64,000 nucleotides of DNA from Mycobacterium sp. Root135 (GCF_001426545.1 NZ_LMEZ01000007.1:523097-587096); one strand, 5' to 3'. Numbered from the stretch's first letter, positions 43,924 to 53,611 are shown. Program-made: numbers and translations. Notes: generated by a model from the letters alone, not told the origin.

Positions 43924-44832
43924 ATGCCGCCCGCCAAGCCGCCGCGGCAACAAGCGGGCGCCATCTCGACCATCCTCAACGGGCTTCGTCGAGCACCGCG
44001 GCAGATTCGGCGGGGCTCCCGCGACGTCATCGAGAACGCGGTGTCGCAGCTGTTCGACGCCGCGGTGCAACCCCACGGCGTCGCGGCGTCCGGCGAGTAC
44101 CGAATCGAAGAACTCGCACACCTGGCGGGCACGACCACGCGCAACATCCGCGTGTACCGCGACCGCGGCCTCCTGCACCCGCCGCTGCGGGTCGGCCGCA
44201 TCGCGCTGTTCAACGACACCCACCTGACCCGGCTGCGCCTTATCACCTCGATGCTCGACCGCGGCTACAACATCTCCCACGTCCACGAGATGCTCAGCGC
44301 CTGGGAGCAGGGCAAGAACCTGGGCGACATGCTCGGCCTCGAGACCGCGATCGCCGGTAGCTGGGCATCGGAGAAGCCGGACCGGATGTCGGTCGCCGAG
44401 GCCAGGCAGCTGGTCGACGACGACGCGGGCTTCGACCGGATGGTCGGCCTCGGCGTCGTCACCGTCGACCACGACGTGGCAACCATCGTGCGGCCCAAGC
44501 TGATCGAGGCCTTCAATGAGATCAGGCAGTACGGCGTCAGCACCGACAAGCTGATCGACATTCACGAGCAGACCGCACCGCTCGTCGACGAGATCAGCGG
44601 AATCCTGGTGCGTGCCGGAGTCGAGCACGTCCTCACGCGGATCAATCCCGGGGCCGCCCTGCCTCCGGATACCGAAGTGGCCGAACTGATTACGATGCTG
44701 GTGCGGTTCCGCACGCAAGCCGTCGCGGCGGTGTCCGCGACGCTCGCGTTCTCGATCGAGTCGACGATCGAATCCTCGGTGAGTCAGATCCTCGGCGACT
44801 TGATCGAGAAGTCCGCCGACGAAGAAGCCTGA
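43924..44832 (+). CDS. MerR-family transcriptional regulator
   Basis: 302 residues, longer than typical MerR proteins. A Gln/Arg-rich N-terminal 55 residues precede the MerR winged helix (about 59-125: YRIEELAHLAGTTTRNIRVYRDRGLL ... RLRLITSMLDRGYNI) and a C-terminal helical effector domain without Cys metal ligands, so it is not a metal sensor of the classical kind. It starts one base after the monooxygenase stop and likely regulates this operon. Confidence 0.88.
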   Translation: MPPAKPPRQQAGAISTILNGLRRAPRQIRRGSRDVIENAVSQLFDAAVQPHGVAASGEYRIEELAHLAGTTTRNIRVYRDRGLLHPPLRVGRIALFNDTHLTRLRLITSMLDRGYNISHVHEMLSAWEQGKNLGDMLGLETAIAGSWASEKPDRMSVAEARQLVDDDAGFDRMVGLGVVTVDHDVATIVRPKLIEAFNEIRQYGVSTDKLIDIHEQTAPLVDEISGILVRAGVEHVLTRINPGAALPPDTEVAELITMLVRFRTQAVAAVSATLAFSIESTIESSVSQILGDLIEKSADEEA

Positions 44833-44839
44833 GCCGGCA

Positions 44840-46432
44840 TCACTCCCACTCGATCGTGCCGGGGGGCTTGCTGGTGACGTCGAGGACGACCCGGTTGACC
44901 TCGGGCACCTCGTTGGTGATCCTGGTCGAAATCCGCTCGAGCACGTCGTACGGAACACGGGTCCAGTCGGCGGTCATCGCGTCCTCGCTGGAGACGGGCC
45001 GCAACACGATCGGGTGACCGTAGGTCCGGCCGTCGCCCTGCACGCCCACCGACCGGACGTCGGCGAGCAGCACCACCGGGCACTGCCAGATCTGGTTGTC
45101 CAGCCCGGCCGAGGTGAGCTCTTCACGGGCGATGGCGTCGGCCCTGCGCAGCGTGTCCAACCGGCTCGCGGTGACCTCGCCGACGATGCGAATCGCCAAA
45201 CCCGGTCCCGGAAAGGGTTGGCGCCCAACGATTTCCTCGGGGAGACCGAGCTCGCGGCCCACTGCCCGCACCTCGTCCTTGAACAGCAGCCGCAGCGGCT
45301 CGACGAGCTTGAACTTCAGGTCGTCGGGCAACCCGCCGACGTTGTGGTGACTCTTGATGTTGGCCGCACCCGTGCCGCCGCCGGACTCCACCACGTCGGG
45401 GTACAGCGTGCCCTGGACCAGGAAGTCGATTTCGCCAGTCGACTCCTCGCGCAAGCGCTCGTCGGTGCCTCCACCGTCCTCGACCAGGGTCCGCACCGCG
45501 CCCTCGAACGCCCGGATGAACTCGCGGCCGATGATCTTGCGCTTGCCCTCCGGATTGGTCACGCCGGACAGGGCCTCGAGGAACCGTGCCTCGACGTCGA
45601 CGGTGACGAGATTCGCCCCGGTGGCGGCGACGAAGTCGCGCTGCACCTGGCCCCGCTCCCCGGCGCGCAGGAGCCCGTGGTCGACGAAGACACACGTCAG
45701 CCGGTCACCGACGGCGCGCTGGACCAAGGCCGCGGCCACCGCGGAGTCGACGCCGCCGGACAATCCGCACAGGGCCCGGCCGTCGCCGATCTGCGCGCGG
45801 ACCTGTTCGACCAACGCGTCGGCGATGTTGGCCGCGGTCCACGTCGAATCGATGCCGGCGAATTCGTGCAGGAATCGGCTAAGCACCTGCTGGCCGTGCG
45901 GACTGTGCATAACCTCGGGGTGGTACTGCACGCCGGCGAGCCTGCGCGCCCGGTTCTCGAACCCCGCCACCGGCGCGCCGGCGCTGGTCGCGATGACGGT
46001 GAAGCCGTCGGGCGCCTCGGTCACGGCGTCACCGTGGCTCATCCACACGGGTTGGCTCTCCGGAAGGTCGGCGTGCAGCTCGCCGCCGGACACCAACATG
46101 TCGGTACGGCCGTACTCGCTGGTGCCGGTGTGGGCTACGGTGCCGCCAAGCGCCTGCGCCATCGCCTGGAAGCCGTAGCAGATGCCGAATACCGGAACAT
46201 CGAGGTCGAAGATCGCCGGATCGAGTTGCGGTGCGCCGTCGGCGTACACACTGGCCGGGCCGCCGGACAGCACGATCGCCGCCGGATCCATCGCCTTGAT
46301 CTCGTCGACCGTCGCGGTGTGCGGGATGACCTCCGAGTACACCCGCGCCTCACGGACGCGTCTCGCGATGAGCTGCGCGTACTGCGCTCCGAAGTCGACC
46401 ACCAACACGGGCCGGGGAGATGCCGTTTTCAC
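44840..46432 (-). CDS. guaA: GMP synthase (glutamine-hydrolysing)
   Basis: 530-residue GuaA converting XMP to GMP. GATase I domain with nucleophile Cys85 in GICYGFQAM and the His/Glu in YHPEVMHS; PP-loop ATPase ALCGLSGGVDSAVAAAL; C-terminal dimerisation domain ending PPGTIEWE. GTG start at 46432. It belongs to the purine region with guaB3 and guaB2 that follows. Confidence 0.96.
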   Translation of the reverse strand: MKTASPRPVLVVDFGAQYAQLIARRVREARVYSEVIPHTATVDEIKAMDPAAIVLSGGPASVYADGAPQLDPAIFDLDVPVFGICYGFQAMAQALGGTVAHTGTSEYGRTDMLVSGGELHADLPESQPVWMSHGDAVTEAPDGFTVIATSAGAPVAGFENRARRLAGVQYHPEVMHSPHGQQVLSRFLHEFAGIDSTWTAANIADALVEQVRAQIGDGRALCGLSGGVDSAVAAALVQRAVGDRLTCVFVDHGLLRAGERGQVQRDFVAATGANLVTVDVEARFLEALSGVTNPEGKRKIIGREFIRAFEGAVRTLVEDGGGTDERLREESTGEIDFLVQGTLYPDVVESGGGTGAANIKSHHNVGGLPDDLKFKLVEPLRLLFKDEVRAVGRELGLPEEIVGRQPFPGPGLAIRIVGEVTASRLDTLRRADAIAREELTSAGLDNQIWQCPVVLLADVRSVGVQGDGRTYGHPIVLRPVSSEDAMTADWTRVPYDVLERISTRITNEVPEVNRVVLDVTSKPPGTIEWE

Positions 46433-46483
46433 CCGCTCAGTCTAGTGGCGCACATGCGGGGCCTCGCACCGCCGGACGGCTGA

Positions 46484-47164
46484 CTACACCGCGCGGCCGC
46501 GCCACAGCACCGACACGCCCTCCTCGGTGACCTCGATCGCCCTGATGAACTCTTCGTTGTCGAAACCCGGCAGCTCCTGCAGTTCGGCCAGGAGGTCGTG
46601 GGCCTCACCGAGCGGCACCGACGTCGTGCGGCCGTCGAGGTAGGTCAGGACGAAGAACGCGTCGTCGTCCCCGGAGTCGGGCGCCGTGGTCATGAACGAC
46701 ACCTGCGCCAGTTCGTCGGAGCTTCGGGTGTTGGGTTGGGCCGCGCGGTGCGCTTCGAGCAGATCCTCGACCTCGCGGCCGAACGGCTGCAGGACGACGG
46801 GATCGCGCCCGGGAAGGGTGAATCGGATGGCCCGGTGGACGCCGAGTCGCACCGTACCCACCATGCGGTCGAGGCTTTCCTGGTCGAGTCCCATCAGATT
46901 CAGCGGCCACGAGCCGACGAGCCGCTCACCACGATCGGGGTCGGCCTCGTCGGTCTCGACGACGAACAGCCGGGTGGCACCCGCCCCGATCAACGTCCAC
47001 ATCGGCATGCCGCCTGCAAGGTCTTCACGCCCCGACTCCCCCGGCTGGGAGCCCATGCCGTTGCCCACCCAGGTGAAGTTGGCGACGGCGGTCAGCGGCT
47101 CGTCTGCGAAGGGCTGGGCCCGGTTGATCAGCAACCGTGCCCGGCGGCGCTGAAGGTAATTCAC
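46484..47164 (-). CDS. Conserved hypothetical protein
   Basis: 226 residues, soluble and acidic, no signal peptide, no Cys. Segments FTWVGNGMGSQPG, GAGATRLFVVETDEADPDRG and LTYLDGRTTSVPLGEAHDLL suggest an alpha/beta cytoplasmic protein, but I recognise no family. GTG start at 47164 without a clear ribosome site. It lies between guaA and the GMC oxidoreductase on the same strand. Confidence 0.65.
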   Translation of the reverse strand: MNYLQRRRARLLINRAQPFADEPLTAVANFTWVGNGMGSQPGESGREDLAGGMPMWTLIGAGATRLFVVETDEADPDRGERLVGSWPLNLMGLDQESLDRMVGTVRLGVHRAIRFTLPGRDPVVLQPFGREVEDLLEAHRAAQPNTRSSDELAQVSFMTTAPDSGDDDAFFVLTYLDGRTTSVPLGEAHDLLAELQELPGFDNEEFIRAIEVTEEGVSVLWRGRAV

Positions 47165-47226
47165 GGCGTCATTGTCTCAGCAAGGCCTCGGCGACTGCAG
47201 CGCTCTCGGTTACCAACCGATGTCGA

Positions 47227-48963
47227 TCAGCCCGCTGAGCTGACCGGTTCGATCGGGAGCCTGCGCAGCGCGGCGGGCGCGTCAGCCGGGACGACGGGAT
47301 TTCGTGGCGCGATGGGAGTAAGCCGTTCATAGGGCTGGCCCTGCGTCGGCCGCTGGTCGACCTCACCCTTGTTGGGCCACAGCGACGCCGCGCGCTCGGC
47401 CTGGGCCGTGATGCTCAGCGACGGGTTGACGCCCATGTTCGCGGAGATGGCCGCGCCGTCGACGACCGACAACGTCGGGTACCCGTGCACCCGGTGGTAG
47501 GGGTCGATCACGCCGTTCTCGACGCTGTCGCCGATCGTCGCGCCGCCGAGGAAGTGGGCCGTCAACGGAATGTTGAAGAGCTCGCCCCAGGTGCCGCCCG
47601 CAACGCCGTCGATCTTCTTGGCGATGCGGCGGGTGACCTCGTTGCCTGCCGGGATCCACGTCGGGTTGGGCAGTCCGTGGCCTTGCTTGCTGACCATCCG
47701 CCGGAAGCCGAACTTGCTCTTCTTCGTGTAGGTGGTGATCGAGTTGTCCAGGTGCTGCATCACCAGGGCGATCATCGTGCGCTCGCTCCAGCGGCGCGGG
47801 TTCAGCAGACGCAGGGTGCCCTTGGGGTCGGATTGCGCGGACTGGATCAGCTGCTTCCACCGGGGCACGCCGGTCCCGTCGGGGAGGACGCCGTCGGTCA
47901 TCAGGGTCTGCAACAGACCCATGGCATTGGATCCCTTGCCGTAGCGGCACGGCTCGATGTGGGTGTCGGCGGTCGGATGGATCGACGACGTGATCGCGAC
48001 GCCGTGGGTGAGGTCGAGGTCGTCGCGCACCCGGAGCCTTCCCGCGCCGACGATCGACTCGGAGTTGGTGCGGGTGAGGACGCCGAGCTGGTCGCTCAGC
48101 TTGGGCAGCCGGCCGGTGTCACGCATCTTGTGGAGCAGCTGCTGCGTGCCCCAGGTGCCGGCCGCGAGGATGACCGTCGACGCGGTGTAGGTGTGCTTCT
48201 TCTTGCGCAGCCAGCGACCGGTGCGATTGGTGTGGACCTTCCAGCTGCCGTCGGGCTGCTCGTCGAATCCCGTCACGGTGGTCATCGGGATGACCTCCGC
48301 CCCAGCGGATTCGGCCAGCCCGAGGTAGTTCTTGAGCAGAGTGTTCTTGGCCCCGTAGCGGCAGCCCGTCATGCAGGAGCCGCACTCGATGCACCCGGTC
48401 CTGGCGGGGCCTGCGCCACCGAAGTACGGATCGGGCACCGTCTTGCCCGGCTCCTTCTTGCCGTCCTCGCCGAAGAACACGCCGACCGGAGTCGGCACGA
48501 AGGTGTCGCCGACGCCCATGTCGTCGGCTACCTCCTTGAGGATGCGGTCGGCGTCGGTGAAGGTCGGGTTGGTGACGACGCCGAGCATGCGGGTGGCCTG
48601 GTCGTAGTGCGGCATCAGCTCGGCACGCCAGTCGGTGATGTGGGCCCACTGCCGGTCGGCGAAGAAGGGCTCCGGCGGGACGTAGAGGGTGTTGGCGTAG
48701 TTGAGCGATCCGCCGCCCACTCCGGCGCCCGCGAGGATCATGCAGTTGCGCAGCAGGTGGATGCGTTGGATGCCGTACATCCCGAGCTTGGGCATCCACA
48801 GGAACTTGCGGAGGTCCCAGGACGTCTTCGCCATGTCCTGGTCTTCGAACCGTCGACCAGCTTCCAGCACCCCGACGCGGTAGCCCTTTTCGGTGAGTCG
48901 CAGGGCACTGACGCTGCCGCCGAAACCCGAACCGATGATCAAGACGTCATAGTCAGCAACCAT
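47227..48963 (-). CDS. choD: GMC-family oxidoreductase, ChoD-type (putative cholesterol oxidase)
   Basis: 578-residue FAD enzyme. Dinucleotide motif VLIIGSGFGGSVSALRL, LAGAGVGGGSLNYAN, an unusual Cys cluster GCIECGSCMTGC (residues ~192-203), and C-terminal GMC blocks VVDGAAISANMGVNPSLSI. The same architecture is found in mycobacterial ChoD; whether these oxidise cholesterol is debated, so the substrate is uncertain. ATG at 48963 with CATAAT 6 nt upstream: probably leaderless. Confidence 0.88.
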   Translation of the reverse strand: MVADYDVLIIGSGFGGSVSALRLTEKGYRVGVLEAGRRFEDQDMAKTSWDLRKFLWMPKLGMYGIQRIHLLRNCMILAGAGVGGGSLNYANTLYVPPEPFFADRQWAHITDWRAELMPHYDQATRMLGVVTNPTFTDADRILKEVADDMGVGDTFVPTPVGVFFGEDGKKEPGKTVPDPYFGGAGPARTGCIECGSCMTGCRYGAKNTLLKNYLGLAESAGAEVIPMTTVTGFDEQPDGSWKVHTNRTGRWLRKKKHTYTASTVILAAGTWGTQQLLHKMRDTGRLPKLSDQLGVLTRTNSESIVGAGRLRVRDDLDLTHGVAITSSIHPTADTHIEPCRYGKGSNAMGLLQTLMTDGVLPDGTGVPRWKQLIQSAQSDPKGTLRLLNPRRWSERTMIALVMQHLDNSITTYTKKSKFGFRRMVSKQGHGLPNPTWIPAGNEVTRRIAKKIDGVAGGTWGELFNIPLTAHFLGGATIGDSVENGVIDPYHRVHGYPTLSVVDGAAISANMGVNPSLSITAQAERAASLWPNKGEVDQRPTQGQPYERLTPIAPRNPVVPADAPAALRRLPIEPVSSAG

Positions 48964-48969
48964 ATGAAC

Positions 48970-48994
48970 ATTATGAACTTACCGGCGGGTAACT
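48970..48994 (-). promoter_or_regulatory. choD promoter with near-palindromic operator
   Basis: ACTTACC (48977-48983), spacer GGCG, GGTAACT (48988-48994): 7-nt arms with one mismatch. On the minus strand CATAAT (48975-48970) follows directly and lies 6 nt before the ATG. A TetR-type repressor site over a leaderless promoter is the simplest reading. Confidence 0.45.
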
Positions 48995-49051
48995 AGCTAG
49001 ACAGGACACCCTAACTTGTAAAGCACCGCGTCCGCGACCAGCGAAATCATG

Positions 49052-50200
49052 TCAGGCCCCGACCGTCAGGCCGACCTTCTGGAACTCCTTGAGATCGCAG
49101 TACCCGGCCTTCGCCATCGACCGGCGCAGCCCACCCACCAGATTCAGCGAGCCGAACGGGTCGTCCGACGGGCCGTTGAGAACCTGTTCGAGCGACGGCC
49201 GTTCGCCGCCGGCAACCTGGAGCAGCGCGCCGCGAGGAAGCGACGGGTGCGCCGCCGCGGACGGCCAGAACCAACCGTCACCGAGCGCCTCGGCGGCTGC
49301 CGCCAGTGGTGTCCCGAGCACGACCGCGTCGGCACCGCAGGCGATGGCCTTGGCGAGTTCGCCGGAAGTGTGGATGTCACCGTCGGCGAGCACGTGCACG
49401 TAACGCCCGCCCGTCTCGTCGAGGTACTCGCGGCGGGCCGCGGCCGCGTCGGCGATGGCGGTCGCCATCGGGACGCTGATGCCGAGCACCTCGTCGCTGG
49501 TGGTCACCCCGGCGGTGGAGCCGTAGCCGACGATCACGCCCGCCGCGCCGGTCCGCATCAGGTGCAGCGCCGTCCGGTGGTCGAGCACGCCGCCCGCGAC
49601 GACCGGCACGTCCAGTTCGGAGATGAAGGTCTTGAGGTTCAACGGCTCGCCGGATCCGATGCGGTCCTGGGCGACGCGCTCGGCGGAGATGATGGTGCCT
49701 TGGATGACGAGCAGGTCGATCCCGGCCGCGACCAGTGCCGGCGTGAGCGCTTGGGCGTTTTGCGGGCTGACGCGCACGGCCGTGGTGACGCCGGCTTCCC
49801 GAATGCGGGAGACCGCGCTGGCCAACAACTCCGGATCCAGTGGCGCCGAATGGAATTGCTGCAGCAGCCGGATCGCCGCCGACCAGTCGGGTTCCTTCTC
49901 GGCGGCTTCCACCACCTGGGCGACCTTGGCCTCGACGTCGGCGTGCCTGCCGATCAGACCCTCGCCGTTGAGCACCCCGAGACCGCCGAGCCTGCCCAGT
50001 TCGATCGCGAACTCCACCGACACCAGGGCGTCGGTGGGGTGCGCGACGACGGGAACCTCGAAGCGGTAGGCGTCGAGCTGCCATGCCGTCGACACGTCCT
50101 GGGAGGATCGGGTCCGCCGCGACGGCACGATGTTGATGTCGCTGAGCTCATAGGTGCGGCGGGCTGTTCTGCCCATGCCGATTTCGACCATGTCACGCAT
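49052..50200 (-). CDS. guaB3: GuaB3 family IMP dehydrogenase-like protein
   Basis: 382-residue IMPDH-related TIM-barrel protein: VEIGMGRTARRTYELSDI, the truncated barrel VVAGGVLDHRTALHLMRTGAAGVIVGYGS and VLADGDIHTSGELAKAIACGADAVVLGT. It lacks the catalytic Cys loop and CBS domains of true IMPDH; its reaction is not securely known in mycobacteria (GMP reductase-like activity has been proposed for relatives). ATG at 50200; MVEIGMG at 50191 is an alternative. 17 nt after guaB2. Confidence 0.93.
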   Translation of the reverse strand: MRDMVEIGMGRTARRTYELSDINIVPSRRTRSSQDVSTAWQLDAYRFEVPVVAHPTDALVSVEFAIELGRLGGLGVLNGEGLIGRHADVEAKVAQVVEAAEKEPDWSAAIRLLQQFHSAPLDPELLASAVSRIREAGVTTAVRVSPQNAQALTPALVAAGIDLLVIQGTIISAERVAQDRIGSGEPLNLKTFISELDVPVVAGGVLDHRTALHLMRTGAAGVIVGYGSTAGVTTSDEVLGISVPMATAIADAAAARREYLDETGGRYVHVLADGDIHTSGELAKAIACGADAVVLGTPLAAAAEALGDGWFWPSAAAHPSLPRGALLQVAGGERPSLEQVLNGPSDDPFGSLNLVGGLRRSMAKAGYCDLKEFQKVGLTVGA

Positions 50201-50217
50201 GTTTGTGTCCCGGATCC

Positions 50218-51759
50218 CTAGCGCGCGTAGTAGTTCGGAGCTTCAGTCGTCATCGTGATGTCGTGCGGATGGCTCTCCTTGAGCCCCGCCGCAGTGATCT
50301 GGACGAACTGCGCCTGCTGAAGGTGCTCGATCGTAGGCGAACCGGTGTAGCCCATCGCCGCGCGGAGGCCACCGGTCAGCTGATGGATGACCGTGGACAG
50401 CGGACCACGGAACGGCACCCTGCCCTCGATGCCCTCTGGCACCAGCTTGTCCTCGCTGAGCACGTCGTCCTGGAAGTAGCGGTCCTTGGAGTAGCTCTTC
50501 TGCTCGCCGCGGCCCTGCATGGCACCGAGCGACCCCATGCCGCGGTAGCTCTTGAACTGCTTGCCGTTGACGAAGATCAGGTCACCCGGCGCTTCGGCGG
50601 TGCCCGCGAGCAGCGAACCGAGCATCGCGGTCGACGCGCCTGCGGCCAGCGCCTTGGCGATGTCACCCGAGTACTGCAGGCCGCCGTCCGCGATCACCGG
50701 AACACCATGCGGCGCGCAGGCCGCGACGGCCTCGAGGATCGCGGTGATCTGCGGTGCGCCCACTCCGGCGACGACGCGCGTGGTGCAGATGGAGCCGGGC
50801 CCGACGCCCACCTTGACGGCGTCGGCGCCTGCCTCGACGAGGGCCAGGGCGGCCGCTCGGGTGGCGACGTTGCCGCCGACCACCTCGACGCGGTCACCGG
50901 CCATGGTCTTGACCCAATGGACCATGTCCAGCACGCCGCGGTTGTGCGCATGGGCGGTGTCCACGATCACGACGTCGACTCCCGCGTCGACGAGCGTCAT
51001 GGCCCGTTCCCTGGCGTCGCCACCGACACCGACGGCGGCACCGACGAGCAGGCGGCCGTCCTTGTCCTTGGTGGCAAACGGGAACTGCTCGGTCTTGACG
51101 AAGTCCTTGACGGTGATCAGCCCGGTGAGCTTGCCGTTGCCGTCGACGATCGGGAGCTTCTCGATCTTGTGTCGGCGCAACAGGCCGAGGGCGGCGTCGG
51201 CGGTCACCCCGGCTTGGGCGGTGATCAGCGGCGACTTCGTCATCACCTCGGACACCGGCTTGTTCATGTCGACTTCGAAGCGCATGTCGCGGTTGGTGAT
51301 GATGCCAACCAGCGAGCCGTGCGCGTCGACGACGGGAAGCCCCGAGATCCGGAACCGGGCGCACATGGCGTCGACCTCGGCCAGTGTGTTGTCCGGCGAA
51401 CAGGTGACGGGGTCGGTGACCATGCCGGCCTCCGAGCGCTTAACCGTTTCGACCTGCCCGGCCTGCTCGGCCACCGGCAGGTTGCGATGAAGCACCCCCA
51501 TGCCGCCGGCGCGAGCCATCGCAATGGCCATCCGCGATTCGGTCACGGTGTCCATCGCCGAGCTGACGAGCGGCACCCGCAGGCGGATGCGCTTGGTGAG
51601 CTGGCTGGACGTGTTCGCGTTGGCGGGCACCACGTCGGACGCCGCGGGCAGCAGAAGGACGTCGTCGAACGTCAACCCGAGCATTGCGATCTTGGTGGGA
51701 TCGTCCCCTCCGGTTGACACCGGTACGGCGATGGGAAGTTCGCTTTCAGCGATCGACAT
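50218..51759 (-). CDS. guaB2: Inosine-5'-monophosphate dehydrogenase
   Basis: 513-residue essential IMPDH making XMP. Barrel start GLTFDDVLLLPAASD, CBS pair (about 110-230: MVTDPVTCSPDNTLAEVD ... MTKSPLITAQAGVTADAAL), active-site loop GPGSICTTRVVAGVG with the catalytic Cys, flap YRGMGSLGAM, and C-terminal PNYYAR. ATG at 51759 with GGAGG 7 nt upstream. First gene of guaB2-guaB3. Confidence 0.96.
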   Translation of the reverse strand: MSIAESELPIAVPVSTGGDDPTKIAMLGLTFDDVLLLPAASDVVPANANTSSQLTKRIRLRVPLVSSAMDTVTESRMAIAMARAGGMGVLHRNLPVAEQAGQVETVKRSEAGMVTDPVTCSPDNTLAEVDAMCARFRISGLPVVDAHGSLVGIITNRDMRFEVDMNKPVSEVMTKSPLITAQAGVTADAALGLLRRHKIEKLPIVDGNGKLTGLITVKDFVKTEQFPFATKDKDGRLLVGAAVGVGGDARERAMTLVDAGVDVVIVDTAHAHNRGVLDMVHWVKTMAGDRVEVVGGNVATRAAALALVEAGADAVKVGVGPGSICTTRVVAGVGAPQITAILEAVAACAPHGVPVIADGGLQYSGDIAKALAAGASTAMLGSLLAGTAEAPGDLIFVNGKQFKSYRGMGSLGAMQGRGEQKSYSKDRYFQDDVLSEDKLVPEGIEGRVPFRGPLSTVIHQLTGGLRAAMGYTGSPTIEHLQQAQFVQITAAGLKESHPHDITMTTEAPNYYAR

Positions 51760-51922
51760 GGTGTGGCCTCCAGGTGGCGCAGGACTAAGGGACCATCCTA
51801 TCGGGGCGACGGGCGACCCTTGGCTGCCACGCACGTTGGCAACACGGTTGGAACACGCGACCCGGGGTAATAGTGCCCTTGTTTACGGCCTCGACGGCTG
51901 GCGCGACCCCCGACGTGCTGAG

Positions 51923-51928
51923 TAGTGT
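51923..51928 (+). promoter_or_regulatory. -10 element of leaderless DUF5319 gene
   Basis: TAGTGT 6 nt before the GTG at 51935; no ribosome site. Located in the 175-bp gap divergent from guaB2. Confidence 0.45.
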
Positions 51929-51934
51929 GGTGCT

Positions 51935-52339
51935 GTGCGTGACCATCTGCCACCGGGTTTGCCGCCCGACCCCTTCGCCGATGATCCGAGCGACCCCACC
52001 GCGGCGCTCGACGCACTGGAGCCTGGCCAGCCGCTCGACTCCCAGGAACGCATTGCCGTCGAGGCCGATTTGGCCGATCTTGCCGTGTACGAGGCCTTGC
52101 TGGCCCACAAGGGCATTCGCGGGCTCGTGGTCTGTTGCGACGAATGCCAGCAGGATCACTATCACGACTGGGACATGTTGCGGGCCAACCTGCTGCAACT
52201 CCTGGTGGACGGAACCGTTCGGCCGCACGAGCCGGCCTACGACCCCGAGCCAGACGCCTACGTCACGTGGGACTACTGCCGCGGCTACGCCGACGCCTCG
52301 CTGAACGAGGCGACGACGGAGTCCGACGGATATCGCTGA
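51935..52339 (+). CDS. DUF5319 protein (Rv3412-like)
   Basis: 134-residue acidic cytoplasmic protein: RDHLPPGLPPDPFADDPSDPTAAL at the N terminus, then VEADLADLAVYEALLAHKGIRGLVVCCDECQQDHYHDWDML with a CCxxC and His cluster that could bind metal. Conserved in mycobacteria beside guaB2 and rsdA; function unknown. GTG at 51935. Confidence 0.85.
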   Translation: MRDHLPPGLPPDPFADDPSDPTAALDALEPGQPLDSQERIAVEADLADLAVYEALLAHKGIRGLVVCCDECQQDHYHDWDMLRANLLQLLVDGTVRPHEPAYDPEPDAYVTWDYCRGYADASLNEATTESDGYR

Positions 52340-52372
52340 CGGCGTAGTTCGCCCTCGTCACACCCCACCCTG

Positions 52373-53611
52373 CTAGCCCGGCGGAACCACCGTGGTGGTC
52401 GTCGTGGCTTCCGCGGGTGCCGTCGTGGTGGCTGCCTGACTCGGCTGTGCCGGTGCGGCAGGCGCCGGGGGCACCGCTGAACTGGGAGCCACGCGCGGTG
52501 CAGATGCCGGCAGTTCGGCAGCCGGCGGCGCAGGCCGTACGACGGGTGGCGCGACGACCGGCTGCGTCGCCTCGGGCTGCCGCGACACCGTCGTCGTCGT
52601 GGTGGTGGTCGGCGCCGTCGTGCTACTCGGAGGCGTCGTGGTACTGGGAACCGTCGTCGTGCTCGGAGGCGTCGTCTTCGTCGGCACCGTCGTGGCGCTG
52701 GTGGTCGCCGACGCCGAACTCGGCGCAGCGGAGGAACTGGGTGGCGGTTCCGCCACCGGTGACGACGAGGTAGGCGCCGAAGGTGAGGTGGTCGTCGACC
52801 CGTCGGACGGCGTCGTCGTGCTCCCCGGCGCATCCGAGGGCGAGGTGACGGTGGTTTCCGAAGATGACGTGGTCTCCGAAGGTGACGTGGTGGACGACTC
52901 GGACGTCGAGGACTCCGAAGATTCGGACGTCGTGGTCTGCTCGACCTCGGGCACCGGTAGCCACGTCAACGGCGACGACGGCAGGACGGGCAACGGCTCC
53001 CCCGGCGGCAAGGTGGCCGCGGGATCCTGCTCGACGACCTTGTAGGTCAACGCATTCCACTGCTCGACGAGCTGCTGCTTCTGTTCGACCTGGCCCACGT
53101 CCTGGACCGCGGTGCTGACGGCGACGAGCTTGTTCTGGGCCTCTTCCCACTGGCCGTCGTCGATGAGCTGCTGCACCTGCTGCAGCTGGGCAGACGCCAA
53201 CGAGACCTGGTCGTCGCGGGTGGCTTCGTGTTGACCGAACAGGGCGGTCCGCATGCCGTAGAGACCGTCGCCGGGGCCGGCGCCGTAGACCGCGGTGCCG
53301 AAGCCGCCGATGCACAACATCGCCGCGGCCACCGATCCGACGACCGCGAGCGACCTGCGGGATCCCGAGCCCTTGCGCCTGCCGCCGTGCAGCGCCTCGA
53401 CGGCGTCGCTCAGCGAGACCGGCGCGGTGACGGGTGCGTCCCGAACGTCGTCACGGAACGCAGAGAAGAGAGAGGCCAACTCGGCCTCTGCATGGTCGGT
53501 CGGATAGGCGGGTTGCTTGGCGGCGAGCGCCTCGAAGAAGCGATCGGCGCGGTTGATCTCGTTGAGTGAGGGGTCTCCGCCGTTGGCGGACCACCGACCG
53601 AAATCAGGCAT
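52373..53611 (-). CDS. rsdA: Anti-sigma-D factor RsdA with long Thr/Ser/Pro-rich extracellular tail
   Basis: 412-residue single-pass regulator. Cytoplasmic anti-sigma domain (about 1-80: EINRADRFFEALAAKQP ... ELASLFSAFRDDVRDAP), membrane span about 85-110 (SLAVVGSVAAAMLCIGGFG), then a helical outer segment and some 200 residues of Thr/Ser/Pro/Ala low complexity. It sequesters SigD; in M. tuberculosis RsdA is cleared by ClpP after regulated cleavage. The M. tuberculosis protein is about 300 residues, so the tail here is longer. ATG at 53611 (GAGG 7 nt upstream) overlaps the sigD stop by 8 nt; ATG 53638 is the alternative. Confidence 0.88.
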   Translation of the reverse strand: MPDFGRWSANGGDPSLNEINRADRFFEALAAKQPAYPTDHAEAELASLFSAFRDDVRDAPVTAPVSLSDAVEALHGGRRKGSGSRRSLAVVGSVAAAMLCIGGFGTAVYGAGPGDGLYGMRTALFGQHEATRDDQVSLASAQLQQVQQLIDDGQWEEAQNKLVAVSTAVQDVGQVEQKQQLVEQWNALTYKVVEQDPAATLPPGEPLPVLPSSPLTWLPVPEVEQTTTSESSESSTSESSTTSPSETTSSSETTVTSPSDAPGSTTTPSDGSTTTSPSAPTSSSPVAEPPPSSSAAPSSASATTSATTVPTKTTPPSTTTVPSTTTPPSSTTAPTTTTTTTVSRQPEATQPVVAPPVVRPAPPAAELPASAPRVAPSSAVPPAPAAPAQPSQAATTTAPAEATTTTTVVPPG

